Below, piece after piece: positions 24,286-34,192 of a stretch of 64,000 bases of DNA; the first letter of the stretch is position 1; each line of letters opens with the position of its first letter. Source of the DNA: Thecaphora thlaspeos (taxonomy: Eukaryota; Basidiomycota; Ustilaginomycetes; Urocystidales; Glomosporiaceae); NCBI GenBank assembly GCA_900291925.1, contig UWYS01000021.1:62001-126000 (forward strand), written 5' to 3'. A model generated the notes under the pieces. The model did no database searches. It was not told the DNA's origin and worked only from the letters and a program-made list of their open reading frames with translations. Both the position numbers and the translations under genes were made by a program.

Positions 24286-25425
24286 ATGAACAACAACACC
24301 ACCCAGCAGGCCTGCTCCAGCTGTCACCAATACTTTCCCATCAAGCACTTTGTTGGCTGCAACCACCAACCTGCAAAGCGCTGTGCAGCATGCTGCAGTG
24401 CCCCTGTTTCTGACACTGACACCACTAGAGCTGCTGCTGAGGCTGCTGCAGCAGCTAAGGCCATCTGCACTGCCAAGGAGGCTGCACAAGCAGCCCATGC
24501 AGTATAGTAGCAGTGCAACAATCTGCCCCCCTTTGTCTACACCAAGACCTTCAATGTTGTCATTGGGTCATTTCAGGTGGAGCAGCACCACCTTGCCAAC
24601 ACTCCTGATGAGATCCATGCCCTCCTTGTCACCAGACCTGGCACAGCCCTCTCTCCACTGGCAGTGCAAACCCAGGTCAGCACAGCTGGGCTGCTTGGCC
24701 TCCACCCATCCAGCCCCACCTATGGTGAGTTGCAGGTCAATTGACTCTTCCCCTGGGTTGGCCAAGATGTTGTCCAACTTGTAGCAGAGGACCATCTGCC
24801 ACCACAGGAACTGGCCAAACTGCGCGGCCCTGCCAAGAAGGGCCCTGCTGAGCCAGAGGAGGGCACTGTTGTTGTCAATGGCATCCCAGTCTTGGTGCCT
24901 CCCCCAGCATCCAATGCTTCCAATGTCCATGCCTTTCTCAAGGGCATCCCAGATGTCTGCTGCTTTGCACAGGCCTGGACAGTCTACATGCACCTCTGCA
25001 ACTGCTTTGCAGCCAACCAGGCACTTGGCACCACTCTCAGTGCCTTTCTGGTCCATGTCATTGACCTTGACCACAAGTATGCTTTGCCAGCTGTCTGCAA
25101 ATACATTTTTTCCATGTCCAATTGCCGTTTTGGCTATGCCTTGTTGGCCAACTGGGCCAAGTGTGACAACATAGCCTGGCAGGACCACCTTGGCACTGCT
25201 CCAACTTGCACCAGCATGCAAGCCCCCTCAACATTGACCACTACCACCAAACATGCTTGCCCCACAGACAAGGTCTGCTGGTGTTACAACAACAAGCCTG
25301 GCTACAGCAACCCTAAGTGTGGCTGCCTACATGCTTGCTCCTGCTGCAGAGACAGCCACCTGGTCCACCAGTGCCCCGTCCCCAAGGACTCTGCCACAAA
25401 GGCAAAGTTGGGGGACAAGCTATGA
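24286..25425 (+). pseudogene. DIRS-like element, gag-like frame
   Basis: Frame beginning MNNNTTQQACSSCHQYFP with CxxC-type pairs, continuing through two in-frame stops (24505-24507 and about 24742) into a long open part (about 24745-25425). It ends in a Cys/His-rich segment CWCYNNKPGYSNPKCGC...CRDSHLVHQCP, which resembles a nucleic-acid-binding knuckle. It sits upstream of the RT frame. The gag assignment is by position and the knuckle, not by homology. Confidence 0.6.
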
Positions 25426-25730
25426 GTGTGCGCTCCCTGGTGGCTGGTGAGTATCCCTTGATCTCACTGTAACTGCTTCTGCCCCCTAAGGGCGCCTCTC
25501 TGTGGCAGAGTACAGCCTGGTACCCATCCCTGCAGCAGACTCAAGCTTGGCACCAACCTCCAGCATCATCACATCACCCTGTGCTGCGCTTTCCATCCTT
25601 GTCTCTGTGGCAGACTCAGGCTTGGTACCACCCAACTCTGCACCAGTCTATGGCTTGGCTCCTCCCCTCATCTTTGCAGCAGACTCAGGCTTGACCTTTC
25701 ACCTCAGTCCCAACAGCACTGGACATTCCT

Positions 25731-27353
25731 TTGGCTGACCAGTGCCTCAACAAACTCCTCCTCCTCCACACACACCTCCCCCCAGCTTGCCCCAACACAC
25801 ACATTGCCCTCAAATTCTTCAATGCAACGGACACTCCAGCATGTCACAGCTCCATGCAGCAGCAGGCTGACCCTTGGGCACATCTGCTTGCAGACTACCC
25901 AGACCCCCACTTTGCAGAGCAACTGCTTGGCTCAATCAGGCACCGCTGCTGGATTGGCTATAAGGGCCCACTCTGTCAGCAAGGCCAATGCACCTCCAAC
26001 CTGCCCATCTTGGTTGATGGGCATGCTCATCTGCAGCATGAGATTGATGCCTGCTTGGCAGAGGGGTGCCTCACAGCAGTAGCCATCAATGCCACACTTG
26101 TTGAGCCACCCATTGGGATTGTCCCAAAGCTGCGCTCAACCAAGAAGCGCACAATCTACCTCTCCCACCCCCACCATCCCCACACCATGCAACTTCCCTC
26201 AGTCAACTCTGGCATCCTGCCCAAGTTTTTCCACATCTGCTACAAGACTCTGGCTGGCTTCCTTGCATTTGTCTGAGATAACCCTGGGTGCTGCCTGTGG
26301 AAGGGCAATCTCCAGGATGTGTTCTGCCACATTGTTGTCTGCTTGCTTGACACCTGCCTCCTTGGCTTTGCCTACAACAGTGTGTGCTACCAGCAGAATG
26401 TGCTCACCTTTGGCAGCAAGAGCTCTCTATGACTCTTCAACCTTTTGTCTGAGTTCCTTCACTGGCTTGTTGCCTTGTGCTTGCCAATGCACTGGCCATT
26501 GGGCCACTACCTCAATGACCACTTTGGCACCATGCCACACAATGCTGACTTGTTCTTCCCTGTCCAAGTCCTTGCCCTGGCAGCCACAGCCCTTGGCCTC
26601 AAGCTGGCCCCTGCTAAGACCTTTGCGGGCCTCACAATGCTTGAGGTCCTGGGTGTGGAGAACAACTTGGTCCAACAAACAGTTGGCATCTCTGACAACC
26701 ATCACAGCACCATCTGCACCAACTGCCATGAGCTGCTTGACCATGGCACTGCTGACCTAGACTGGCAGTGTGTCTCTGACCTCCTCCAGTTTGTCATGCA
26801 GGTCTTTCTGGTTGGCAAGGCATTCCTGCAATGGCTATATGGTGCAGTCCAGGCTGCTCACCGCTTTGTAGGGTGTTGCTGGCTGTCCTGTGGGGCCCAC
26901 TCCAAGCTGCACTGGTGGTCCAAGGTGCTTGATCAGTGGTGTGGCACCAGCTTGCTGGCTCCCTTGCCCCTTCTTGTCAAGCAGATCTGAACCAATGCCT
27001 CCAAGCATGCATACAGGGGTCACCTAGGCCTGGCCTCCAACCTGGCTGACCTGTTCTTGCACAAGGTGCCCCACCAACACCGCAACAAGGACATCCGCTT
27101 TCTTGAGGCCCTTGCCATTCTCAAAGCTCTCTGCCACTTCTCCACCTCCTGGACCAGCCCATGGCTGGTTGTCATCCATGTGGACAACAAGAACATTGAA
27201 CACAGCCTCTGTTCCAGTTGCTCCTGCAACCTGCTCACACAGAAGCTCCTCAGCAAGATCTTCCTGCTCTGTTTCACCTGCAATTTCATGCTTCAGCTGA
27301 CCTGGGTGGCCTCCACTGATAATGTACTTGCTGATCACCTCTCTTGTTGCTAA
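25731..27353 (+). pseudogene. DIRS-like element, reverse transcriptase and RNase H
   Basis: One frame interrupted by TGA at 26274-26276, 26430-26432 and 26988-26990. The RT part shows PPIGIVPKLRSTKKRTIYLS, the palm segment GNLQDVFCHIVV and SLLFNLLSEFLHWLV-like spacing before GHYLNDHFGTM, where the catalytic YxDD box has become YLND. The codon change is consistent with CGAT becoming CAAT, a CpG lesion. RNase H-like sequence follows: EALAILKALCHFSTSW, VVIHVDNKNIEH and WVASTDNVLADHLS, the order seen in basidiomycete DIRS elements. With a lost catalytic Asp and three stops it cannot encode an active enzyme. Confidence 0.8.
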
Positions 27354-27449
27354 TTCCATTGCATCCAGGGGTTGTTCCCTCAAGCATATACCATGCTGTT
27401 CTCCCCAAGGGGACCCATCAATGTGGCCACACCCTCCCCACATTTGCAG

Positions 27450-28469
27450 GCAACCTCAGTGTTTTGGCTGGCACCACCAAGCTCCTCTGGCATGGCCTTG
27501 CTGACAGCACCCTCCAGTGAGGCAGCAGCACACCAGCTCATTTCCATGCTTTCTACGGCCGCTTCTTTGGCCTTGGAGTTGCCTGCCTCCCAGTCTCTGG
27601 CCTCCATCTCCTTAAGTGGCTTGCCTCCTTCAGCCTCAACTGCCACCTGTTCCACTCTGCCAAGAAGAAGTTTGGATTCCTGTGGTTGTACCACATTGAC
27701 CTTGACCTCTCAACAGCTGGCTTTGACTGTGGCCACCTTGAGCAAGCCTTCTGGGGGTACAAGCACCTTCATGGCATCCACTGCACAGGACCCAAGCTGC
27801 CCATCACCCTCCTGCTCCTCTGTCACCTGGTCCAGGCCCTCAACACCTTTGCCAACATTGCCCCTCAGAATTGAGTTGTCCTCCAGGCCACTTTTACTCT
27901 TGCTTTTGCCTGCTTCCTCTGCTCAGGCAAGCTCATCTGGGACAGCTTGACTGATCCCACCACAATCCTCACAGTGGGTGCTGTTGAATGGGAGAGCAAC
28001 CACATTGTCATCACCCTGCCAGCCTCAAAAAAAGGACCCCTTCTGCCAGGGTATCAAGGTCATTGCCCAGGCTGCCAACAGCCTGGAGTGCCTGGTCATC
28101 TATCTTTGCCAGCTCACCACCAACTGCCCTCCTTCCTTGCCCCTCTTTGACCTTGGTCCTGCTGCCTCCAACCCATTTACCCAAAACTTCTTTGTCTTAT
28201 CCCTCTGCCATACCATTGTTGTGGTTGGTCTCAAAGCCTCACTTTATGCTGGGCACTTGTTCTGTTAGGGTGCTGCCACCTGGGCTGTGCTCAACTGCAT
28301 CCCCAACAACATTATCCACACCTTGGGCCACTGGAGCTCAGACTGTTTTTGCCATTATGTTGACTGCTTGGTGGCCAAATGCTGTGCTCTCACTGCCACC
28401 ATGCTCTACACAGTCAGTGCTGGTCCCCTCCTCCCTGACCACCCAGCTTGGCACAATCCATACTCATAG
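27450..28469 (+). pseudogene. DIRS-like element, tyrosine recombinase
   Basis: Recombinase pieces lie in two frames, with a shift at the run of seven A around 28027-28033. The first piece has FGFLWLYHIDLDLSTAGFDC and GIHCTGPKLPITLLLLCHLV. The second has GHLFC, a stop, then GAATWAVLNCIPNNIIHTLG followed by HWSSDCFCHYVD. That is the C-terminal box of tyrosine recombinases (HxxR ... LGxWSS ... Y), but positions normally Arg are Cys or His, each explicable by C-to-T or G-to-A at a CpG. Catalytically dead. Confidence 0.8.
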
Positions 28470-29271
28470 GGCCAGTCCTCTTGCCTTGGGGCCCCTGTCC
28501 ATTGTCAAAACCACTTTCTGCTGTGCTGGCACTTTGACAGCTTGTGGTGGGCCAGGAGCCTTTGAGCTCAGGCCTTGAGCCCTCCCTCCCATAATCCTAT
28601 GTCTCATGCTCTGTTGTCTGCTCTTTCCTGCCTCTGCTGAGTGGTGTGTTGACCAGCCAGGAAAGGTCATGTGGCAATAGCAATCTTGGCAGTGACAATC
28701 AGACAGCTACCAGTCAGCTCCAAATACACAACATGGCAATTACCATAGGATAGACCACCTGCAATTCAGCACAGCAAATAAGACCATCAGCTGTGAGTAG
28801 TCCAATAGATGCCCCTTGAATCTGGCATCAACCATATTACTCAGCTCACCACAGCTATCCTACAATACCAAAACACCACTTCCCTCAACCCCCACTACAC
28901 CCAACAGACTATCTACACCCACCAACAGATCCCAACAGTACCCAAACCCCATGCCTTGATCTTTCCATGCAAAGCTCAAGTAAAAAGTAGCAGGGAAAAG
29001 CACACCACCAAGCAGATAGCAGAGTTCACCCTCCTGAGAGAGATTTTCAGGGCAAGTGTTCTTGGATTTCCACAGGGAAGTTGAGTTTGAGGAAGAGGGT
29101 GGAGGAAAAGGGTGTAGTGGTGCCTCTTTTGTTTTGAGAATCCTGTCCCTCCTTTATGTCCTGGCAAGGTTGAATCTTGACCTGTTGGTGTGGATGTTGT
29201 TGTGGCTTGTTGGTTGGTCTTGCATAGCTCCCTGGCTGATTGGCTCATTTGGAATGGTGACCTTTCTTTTT

Positions 29272-32200
29272 TCATGGGTTCCCGGGCTTCTCGTTGAGCG
29301 TCGTGCATCCTCCTCCTACGAGCTCGTCGAACGATATCGTCTCTACGCCCGCCAATTCAGCTTCACTCCTCTCCGTCGCGCCCGGCCCAGCGACGAAGAC
29401 GTTGAAGCGTATCTTGTACAACTTCGTGCGCTGTAACTCCACCATTGTGCGAAAGATCTCTTCGTCAAGCTCGCGTACCACCTTGAGCGGATCGGCAGCG
29501 ATCGACGCTTCGCTCGGCTCGTCGAACGGTGGGCTGGCGATCTCGCTGAGCGAGATGAGTTGGAAACCTTCGGAGGTGGCGAAGGCTTCAATCTCCCCCT
29601 CCAGCTCGAACATGGGCGGCGGTGTCGATCCGGCCTCGCAGATCCCCAGACCCTCCAGCACCTCCCGCAGACACGGCTCGAGAAGACGCAGCGTCGAGAT
29701 GAGCCACGGGTGAAGGAGACAGAACCAGCGCGAAGGCAGGCTCTGTAGGACCTTCTCGGCGCTCGTAGCGGCGCCCTTGGTCGAGCCCTGTGACGCGCCC
29801 AAATGACCCTCCTCCGGAAGCGCCTGGAACAGCTCCGCCAGCAGCGCCGAGAGCGATAGCGTGACGAGACCGCCCCCATCAAGCGGGAAGATCTCGCTGA
29901 AGTGCTCGTTCTTTACGTCCGGAGCGAAGCCGTAGGTGAAAAAGTGGCAGCGCGGCAGCCGCTTGAGGCGGCGGAGGTGCTCGCCCAGCGGGAACTTGAC
30001 CGTCGCCGTCGTCGTGTTGGCCGGGTCGTCGAACAGCGCGAGCCGGGCGGCGTTGCGCACAAAGACGTTGACGTGGCATCCCCTTTTCCTCCACAGCTTC
30101 TCGTCGGTCGCTTGGCTGAGGCTTTCGCGCCAGCCGCCCGCAAGCACGCGGATAAAGGCGAAGACGGCCTTGAACTCGACCGAGCCGGGCGATCGCGCTC
30201 CCGAGTAGATGAGGTTGTAGGCTCGCTTGATGCATTTGACGAGCGCGCCGGTCAGCAGGTAGCGGCCGGCCAGCTGTACCGCTCGGTCCACGTCGCGGCG
30301 GTTGAGGTCGCGGTCCGATAGCGTCTTTCGGTCGAAGCTCATAGCCTCTCGAAAGTAGTCGACGACGTCGGGGCTGATCGGCTTGGGGATGTGGAAGAAA
30401 GACCTCGATGGTGCCGCTCCCGGATCGAGCTCGATCGGTACCGTCCAGAGCTGCGGGCTCACGAGCGGGGGAAAGCCATGCGGGCGGCCGTCGTCCAGCT
30501 CGGCGGGGTAGTGGCTCGAGAATATGCCGAGGCAGTAGTACCTGCCGTCAACGGCGCCGCCGGAGCGCTCGAGGCGGCAGGCGACGAGCAGATCCGAGTC
30601 GAACAGCAGCTGGCTAACGTGCTCGAGCTCAAAGGCGCCGGCGTCGCGCGTCGGACCGCAGGCCTCGAGCAGCGAGGCGGCAGGCGCGAGCGGCCGCGTG
30701 ATGTTGTGGGCGAGCTCGCGGAACAGAGGCATCGGATAGACGGCGTCGAAGCGGAGCTGTGCCGCTTGCTGATCGAACCCTAATTTGATGGCCGCGCCCG
30801 TCGAGCGTTCGCTGTGGGGCCAGAGCTGGGCCTGGAAGGCGATGGCGTCGTGGCCGAGCGTGAACTCAACTGTGCCGTTCCAGAGCGGCTTTACCGTCGG
30901 CGGTGACGGTCCAAAGCCGCTGACGCTCGGCCCCTTGGCGGCTGCAGCTGCGGCAAAGGCAGCCGGGCGAGTCTGGGGCGCACCGACACCGTTGACGGTG
31001 GGGCGGCTAGGCGGCGCTCCCGATCGGGTAGCAGACGAGCGTGCAGTTGGCGGCGGCGCGCTCGGAGCATCCCAGGCCGCCGTTGGGCGGTCCGCGGGCA
31101 AGCCATCGAGCAGCGGGCTCCTTGATCCGTCCATAGCCATAGGTCCCGACGACGGGCTCCAGCCGCTCCTGGCGGGAGCATCGTTGAAGTGAACGCCCTT
31201 TGCAGCCGTCGACGGCAGATCGGGCGACAGCATGGAAGGTGATGCGCGGGACGGCTGCAGTGGCGGCGGCGGTGATCGTGAGGCGGACCACCCCGGCAAC
31301 GAGTCTGGCCTGCGACGAGGGTCCGCAGTGAGCATAGAAGCGGCAGCCGTGCGGCCAAAGGACGGCTGCGGTGGCGACGGCTGCGGCGGCTGCCACATCG
31401 GAGAATCGGGCGAGTCCCAGCCGCAGCCGTCGTTCGACGTCGACGCAGGCTGGACGTCGCTGCTAGTGGGCACCAGACCTCGACGGCTGGAATGGATGTG
31501 CGACGGCCCAGCGTTTGTGCTGGGCCCGGCCGTGTTCGAGGCCGTCGAGGGCGCCGGTCCTGCGGCGGCGTTGGGTCGCGCGGGCTCGTCGTCCTGCTGC
31601 ATAAACTTGGACCACGGATTGTCGGCGATCAACCGCTTGCTCTTGACGTTAGCGTCGGGGTTCATCACCTTCACCTTAGGTGGCCGATGGTGGGCGCCCT
31701 TGTAGCTGCCCGGCGGCGGCCTGGGCGGCGGTGAGCGAGCAGCAGCGGGCGCGATGGGAGGAGGCGGGGCACGCAGGTGCGGCGGTCCGGCGGTCGCTGC
31801 GGGGGCCGGGCGGAAGGCCTTCTGGACGAGGTCTTCGGTGGGCAGGTCGTCGATCTCGGCGGCTCGAGTCTTGGCGACCCGTACCGGCGCCGCCCTCGGG
31901 TTGCCCTTCATCGAGATGTTGGGCAGCAGCACTCTGCTGGAGCCGGTAAAGTTCTTGGGGAAGACGCTCGAGGGGTCGGCACTGTTGGCGCCCTGCTGCT
32001 GGCTGCGTCGCCACTTTTTCAGGCGGATCCGCTCCCGCTTTTCGCGCCTCTGCTTGGAGCGGACGTGATCCTCGTCGTTCGAGTCGCGCATGCGAAGCGT
32101 GTCCATCGTGACATTGCGTCTCTGCCTCAGCCGCTCGAGCCGTTGAAGCTCGGCCTCGTCGCGGCACCGCTTGGTGGCTGAGAGGCTCGCTATCAGCTTG

Positions 32201-33405
32201 CGTGAGTCGTACTTGTCTCGGCGAATCTCAAGCCGGCGCTTGCGGAGGGCTTCATGTGCTCGAGTCCAGGGCCGACGGTACTGGGCGATGTCGGTGTCGT
32301 CGCTGTCCACGGCCGGATGCTCCCAGCCGGGCGGCGGCGGCGGGCAGTCGGTTGGACGGCCACCGATACGGTCCCAATACTCCTTGATCGTTTTCGGATC
32401 GTCGAACATCGTTTCAGGTTCCCAGGTGGATGCATAGATTGGATAGCCAGACCACAACGCCCGGTACTGAACGTAACCGTGCCGCGGATGCTTTCGGTGT
32501 CGCATAACGCCGCGCAACGGGTAATGTCCGTTGTAGGCAGCGTTAAGATGACTGGTGTCACCTTGCCAGTTGCGTTTATCGTAGCGATTCCAACTGCCGA
32601 GGCCGTCTTCGCTGTCGGACCCGTGCGATGAGCCTTCCGAGCTGGTGTAGAACGGCTCCCCCGTTGCTCCCGCGACAGAGTCCGAGTCGTTCAACGTCGA
32701 ATCCTCGTCGTCGTCGTCAAAGTCGTCGTCAAAGTCGGGAACGGGCTCGACCGAGAGAGCATCGCCGGCAGGCTGGACCGTAGCATTGCTGGGGCCGCTG
32801 TCGATGTGGTCCGTCTGGGGGCCGCAGACGGCCTCTTCGACCTCGTCCTCGCTAATCGCAGAAGGGTCTGTGCGGACGGCCTTGGCAGCTCGGGCGTCGT
32901 GGGGCTTGGGGGTCGAAGACTGGCGTCGTGAGCACTTTTGGGCGCTGCTGCTACTGCCGCTGCCGTTGGCCTGCAGGCTGGCCGGACGGAGGCCATCGTG
33001 GCTGACGGTATCGCTTTCGTCGTCTTCGTCGGCATCTGCAGCTCGAGAGTCATCAGACATGTCCGCGTCCCCGGCGTTGGTGCGGTTGGATGCTCCCGCG
33101 ACGCCCCTGCTGGCTGAACGGTTCGACGAACGACCGATGCGTTCTGTCGACTGCGCCTCGTTCTCCTTCTCCTTTCCCTTGCCCTTTGTGCCTTTGTCCC
33201 TGCTACTGCTGGGCTTTGTCGTTGCGCTTGAAGGGTCGTTGCTCTCGCTCCGAGCTCCCTCATTGTTGCTACGCTTGCGACGGTTCTCTTTGTGCTCGCG
33301 CTTCTCCTTGTGCTTCTGCTTGCCCTTGGTGCGTATGGACGAAGAGGGCGGGGCGATCTCTTCCAAGCTATCGTCCGAGTCTAGAGCAAGCGGTTCGACC
33401 GGCAT
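29272..33405 (-). CDS. Chromodomain-containing protein, probable chromatin/heterochromatin factor
   Basis: Single uninterrupted frame of 1,377 aa. It begins MPVEPLALDSDDSLEEIAPP, followed by a long Ser/Lys/Asp-rich disordered region. A chromodomain lies near residues 295-350 (YPLRGVMRHRKHPRHGYVQY, RALWSGYPIYASTWEPETMF, then KTIKEYWDRIG); chromodomains bind methylated histone tails. A basic Arg/Lys-rich helix and a Pro-rich region follow. The C-terminal 500 or so residues look folded (LIYSGARSPGSVEFKAVFAF, RLKRLPRCHFFTYGF) but I cannot name the domain. The overall plan recalls heterochromatin proteins such as Chp1, but that is inference. The stop codon at 29272-29274 falls inside or at the edge of the CpG-poor transposon, so the original C-terminus may have been altered. 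Confidence 0.78.
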   Translation of the reverse strand: MPVEPLALDSDDSLEEIAPPSSSIRTKGKQKHKEKREHKENRRKRSNNEGARSESNDPSSATTKPSSSRDKGTKGKGKEKENEAQSTERIGRSSNRSASRGVAGASNRTNAGDADMSDDSRAADADEDDESDTVSHDGLRPASLQANGSGSSSSAQKCSRRQSSTPKPHDARAAKAVRTDPSAISEDEVEEAVCGPQTDHIDSGPSNATVQPAGDALSVEPVPDFDDDFDDDDEDSTLNDSDSVAGATGEPFYTSSEGSSHGSDSEDGLGSWNRYDKRNWQGDTSHLNAAYNGHYPLRGVMRHRKHPRHGYVQYRALWSGYPIYASTWEPETMFDDPKTIKEYWDRIGGRPTDCPPPPPGWEHPAVDSDDTDIAQYRRPWTRAHEALRKRRLEIRRDKYDSRKLIASLSATKRCRDEAELQRLERLRQRRNVTMDTLRMRDSNDEDHVRSKQRREKRERIRLKKWRRSQQQGANSADPSSVFPKNFTGSSRVLLPNISMKGNPRAAPVRVAKTRAAEIDDLPTEDLVQKAFRPAPAATAGPPHLRAPPPPIAPAAARSPPPRPPPGSYKGAHHRPPKVKVMNPDANVKSKRLIADNPWSKFMQQDDEPARPNAAAGPAPSTASNTAGPSTNAGPSHIHSSRRGLVPTSSDVQPASTSNDGCGWDSPDSPMWQPPQPSPPQPSFGRTAAASMLTADPRRRPDSLPGWSASRSPPPPLQPSRASPSMLSPDLPSTAAKGVHFNDAPARSGWSPSSGPMAMDGSRSPLLDGLPADRPTAAWDAPSAPPPTARSSATRSGAPPSRPTVNGVGAPQTRPAAFAAAAAAKGPSVSGFGPSPPTVKPLWNGTVEFTLGHDAIAFQAQLWPHSERSTGAAIKLGFDQQAAQLRFDAVYPMPLFRELAHNITRPLAPAASLLEACGPTRDAGAFELEHVSQLLFDSDLLVACRLERSGGAVDGRYYCLGIFSSHYPAELDDGRPHGFPPLVSPQLWTVPIELDPGAAPSRSFFHIPKPISPDVVDYFREAMSFDRKTLSDRDLNRRDVDRAVQLAGRYLLTGALVKCIKRAYNLIYSGARSPGSVEFKAVFAFIRVLAGGWRESLSQATDEKLWRKRGCHVNVFVRNAARLALFDDPANTTTATVKFPLGEHLRRLKRLPRCHFFTYGFAPDVKNEHFSEIFPLDGGGLVTLSLSALLAELFQALPEEGHLGASQGSTKGAATSAEKVLQSLPSRWFCLLHPWLISTLRLLEPCLREVLEGLGICEAGSTPPPMFELEGEIEAFATSEGFQLISLSEIASPPFDEPSEASIAADPLKVVRELDEEIFRTMVELQRTKLYKIRFNVFVAGPGATERSEAELAGVETISFDELVGGGCTTLNEKPGNP

Positions 33406-34192
33406 GGTGTGCGAGACGAGGTGAGACGCGACCTGCTAGCGCGTAGAAGGCGAGGCGACGTGAAAGGTGGCGTCGCACGCCGTCGGCCGGTGAGGATCGT
33501 CTTGCTTTGTGATGAGTGAACAGCGGGACGAGCGAAAGTGGTGGCGCGGCGCAGATGCACGCGCGACCGACGGGGACACGCGCGTTGGATGACGTGAACG
33601 TGACGAAGCGAATGATGTGTGTTGTGGGAAGGTATTGGAGCGGGCATAGGGGAGGTGATGAATGGTGGTGGTGCGGGCAGAGAGGAGGTGATGAATGGTG
33701 GTGGTGATGATGGAGGTGATGGTGGGTGGAGGTGGAGGCAAGATGACGGCGGGATGATGGTGGCTGTTGCGCAGCTAAAGAGGAGGCCGCCTTTGTTGGG
33801 CGAAAAGATGGATGACGGCCCTCGCTCGCCCGCTTTGCCCGACCGCCCGCCTGCCCGTCGTGCCTACGGTAAAGAGAGAGACGGCAGAGAAAGCAACAGC
33901 CGCGCCGTCGCGTCCACGAGCAGCGACCCAGGCGCAGCACGCAAGCCAACCAAGGCAAACGACTAGCACTCTCAACGTACTGCGCAGCATCGTCCGCGCA
34001 CCCCATCAAGGCTGAGAGCCTTTTCTTCCCGTCCTGTATCTCATCAACCTTTGGGCGGAAGTACCTTGTCATCTTCCCAACCATTCTTCTATTTCATTCC
34101 ATTACATTGTCCTGAAACTACCACGACGCCCAAGTTAATTCTGCCTTTTCCTTTATCCCCTCTCTTTCCCCCCACCACTTTGATCCGCTCCC
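33406..34192. other. Intergenic, chromodomain gene promoter and MCD4 3' end
   Basis: 787 bases. Includes GGTGGTGAT-type repeats at about 33650-33750 upstream of the chromodomain ATG and C/T-rich sequence next to the MCD4 stop. No gene seen. Confidence 0.4.

Larger units (their letters stand above)
23710..29280 (+). mobile_element. Degenerate DIRS-like tyrosine-recombinase retrotransposon
   Basis: About 5.6 kb with an abrupt change in composition: CpG is nearly absent (about two dozen by eye, against hundreds in equal lengths on either side) while TG and CA are abundant. In order on the + strand: a gag-like frame with a Cys-rich knuckle (24286-25425), reverse transcriptase plus RNase H in one frame (25731-27353), and a tyrosine recombinase (about 27450-28469). 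RT + RNase H + tyrosine recombinase without a DDE integrase defines the DIRS order. All frames carry stops and shifts. Edges are placed by composition only. I could not find convincing terminal repeats or a target duplication. The right edge lies within a few bases of the end of the chromodomain gene. Confidence 0.85.

Noticed and set aside
23734..29156. Inverted TAAAGGAGG / CCTCCTTTA near the two ends of the DIRS-like element as terminal repeats
   Set aside because: Nine matching bases between two half-kilobase segments are expected by chance, and the match does not extend.
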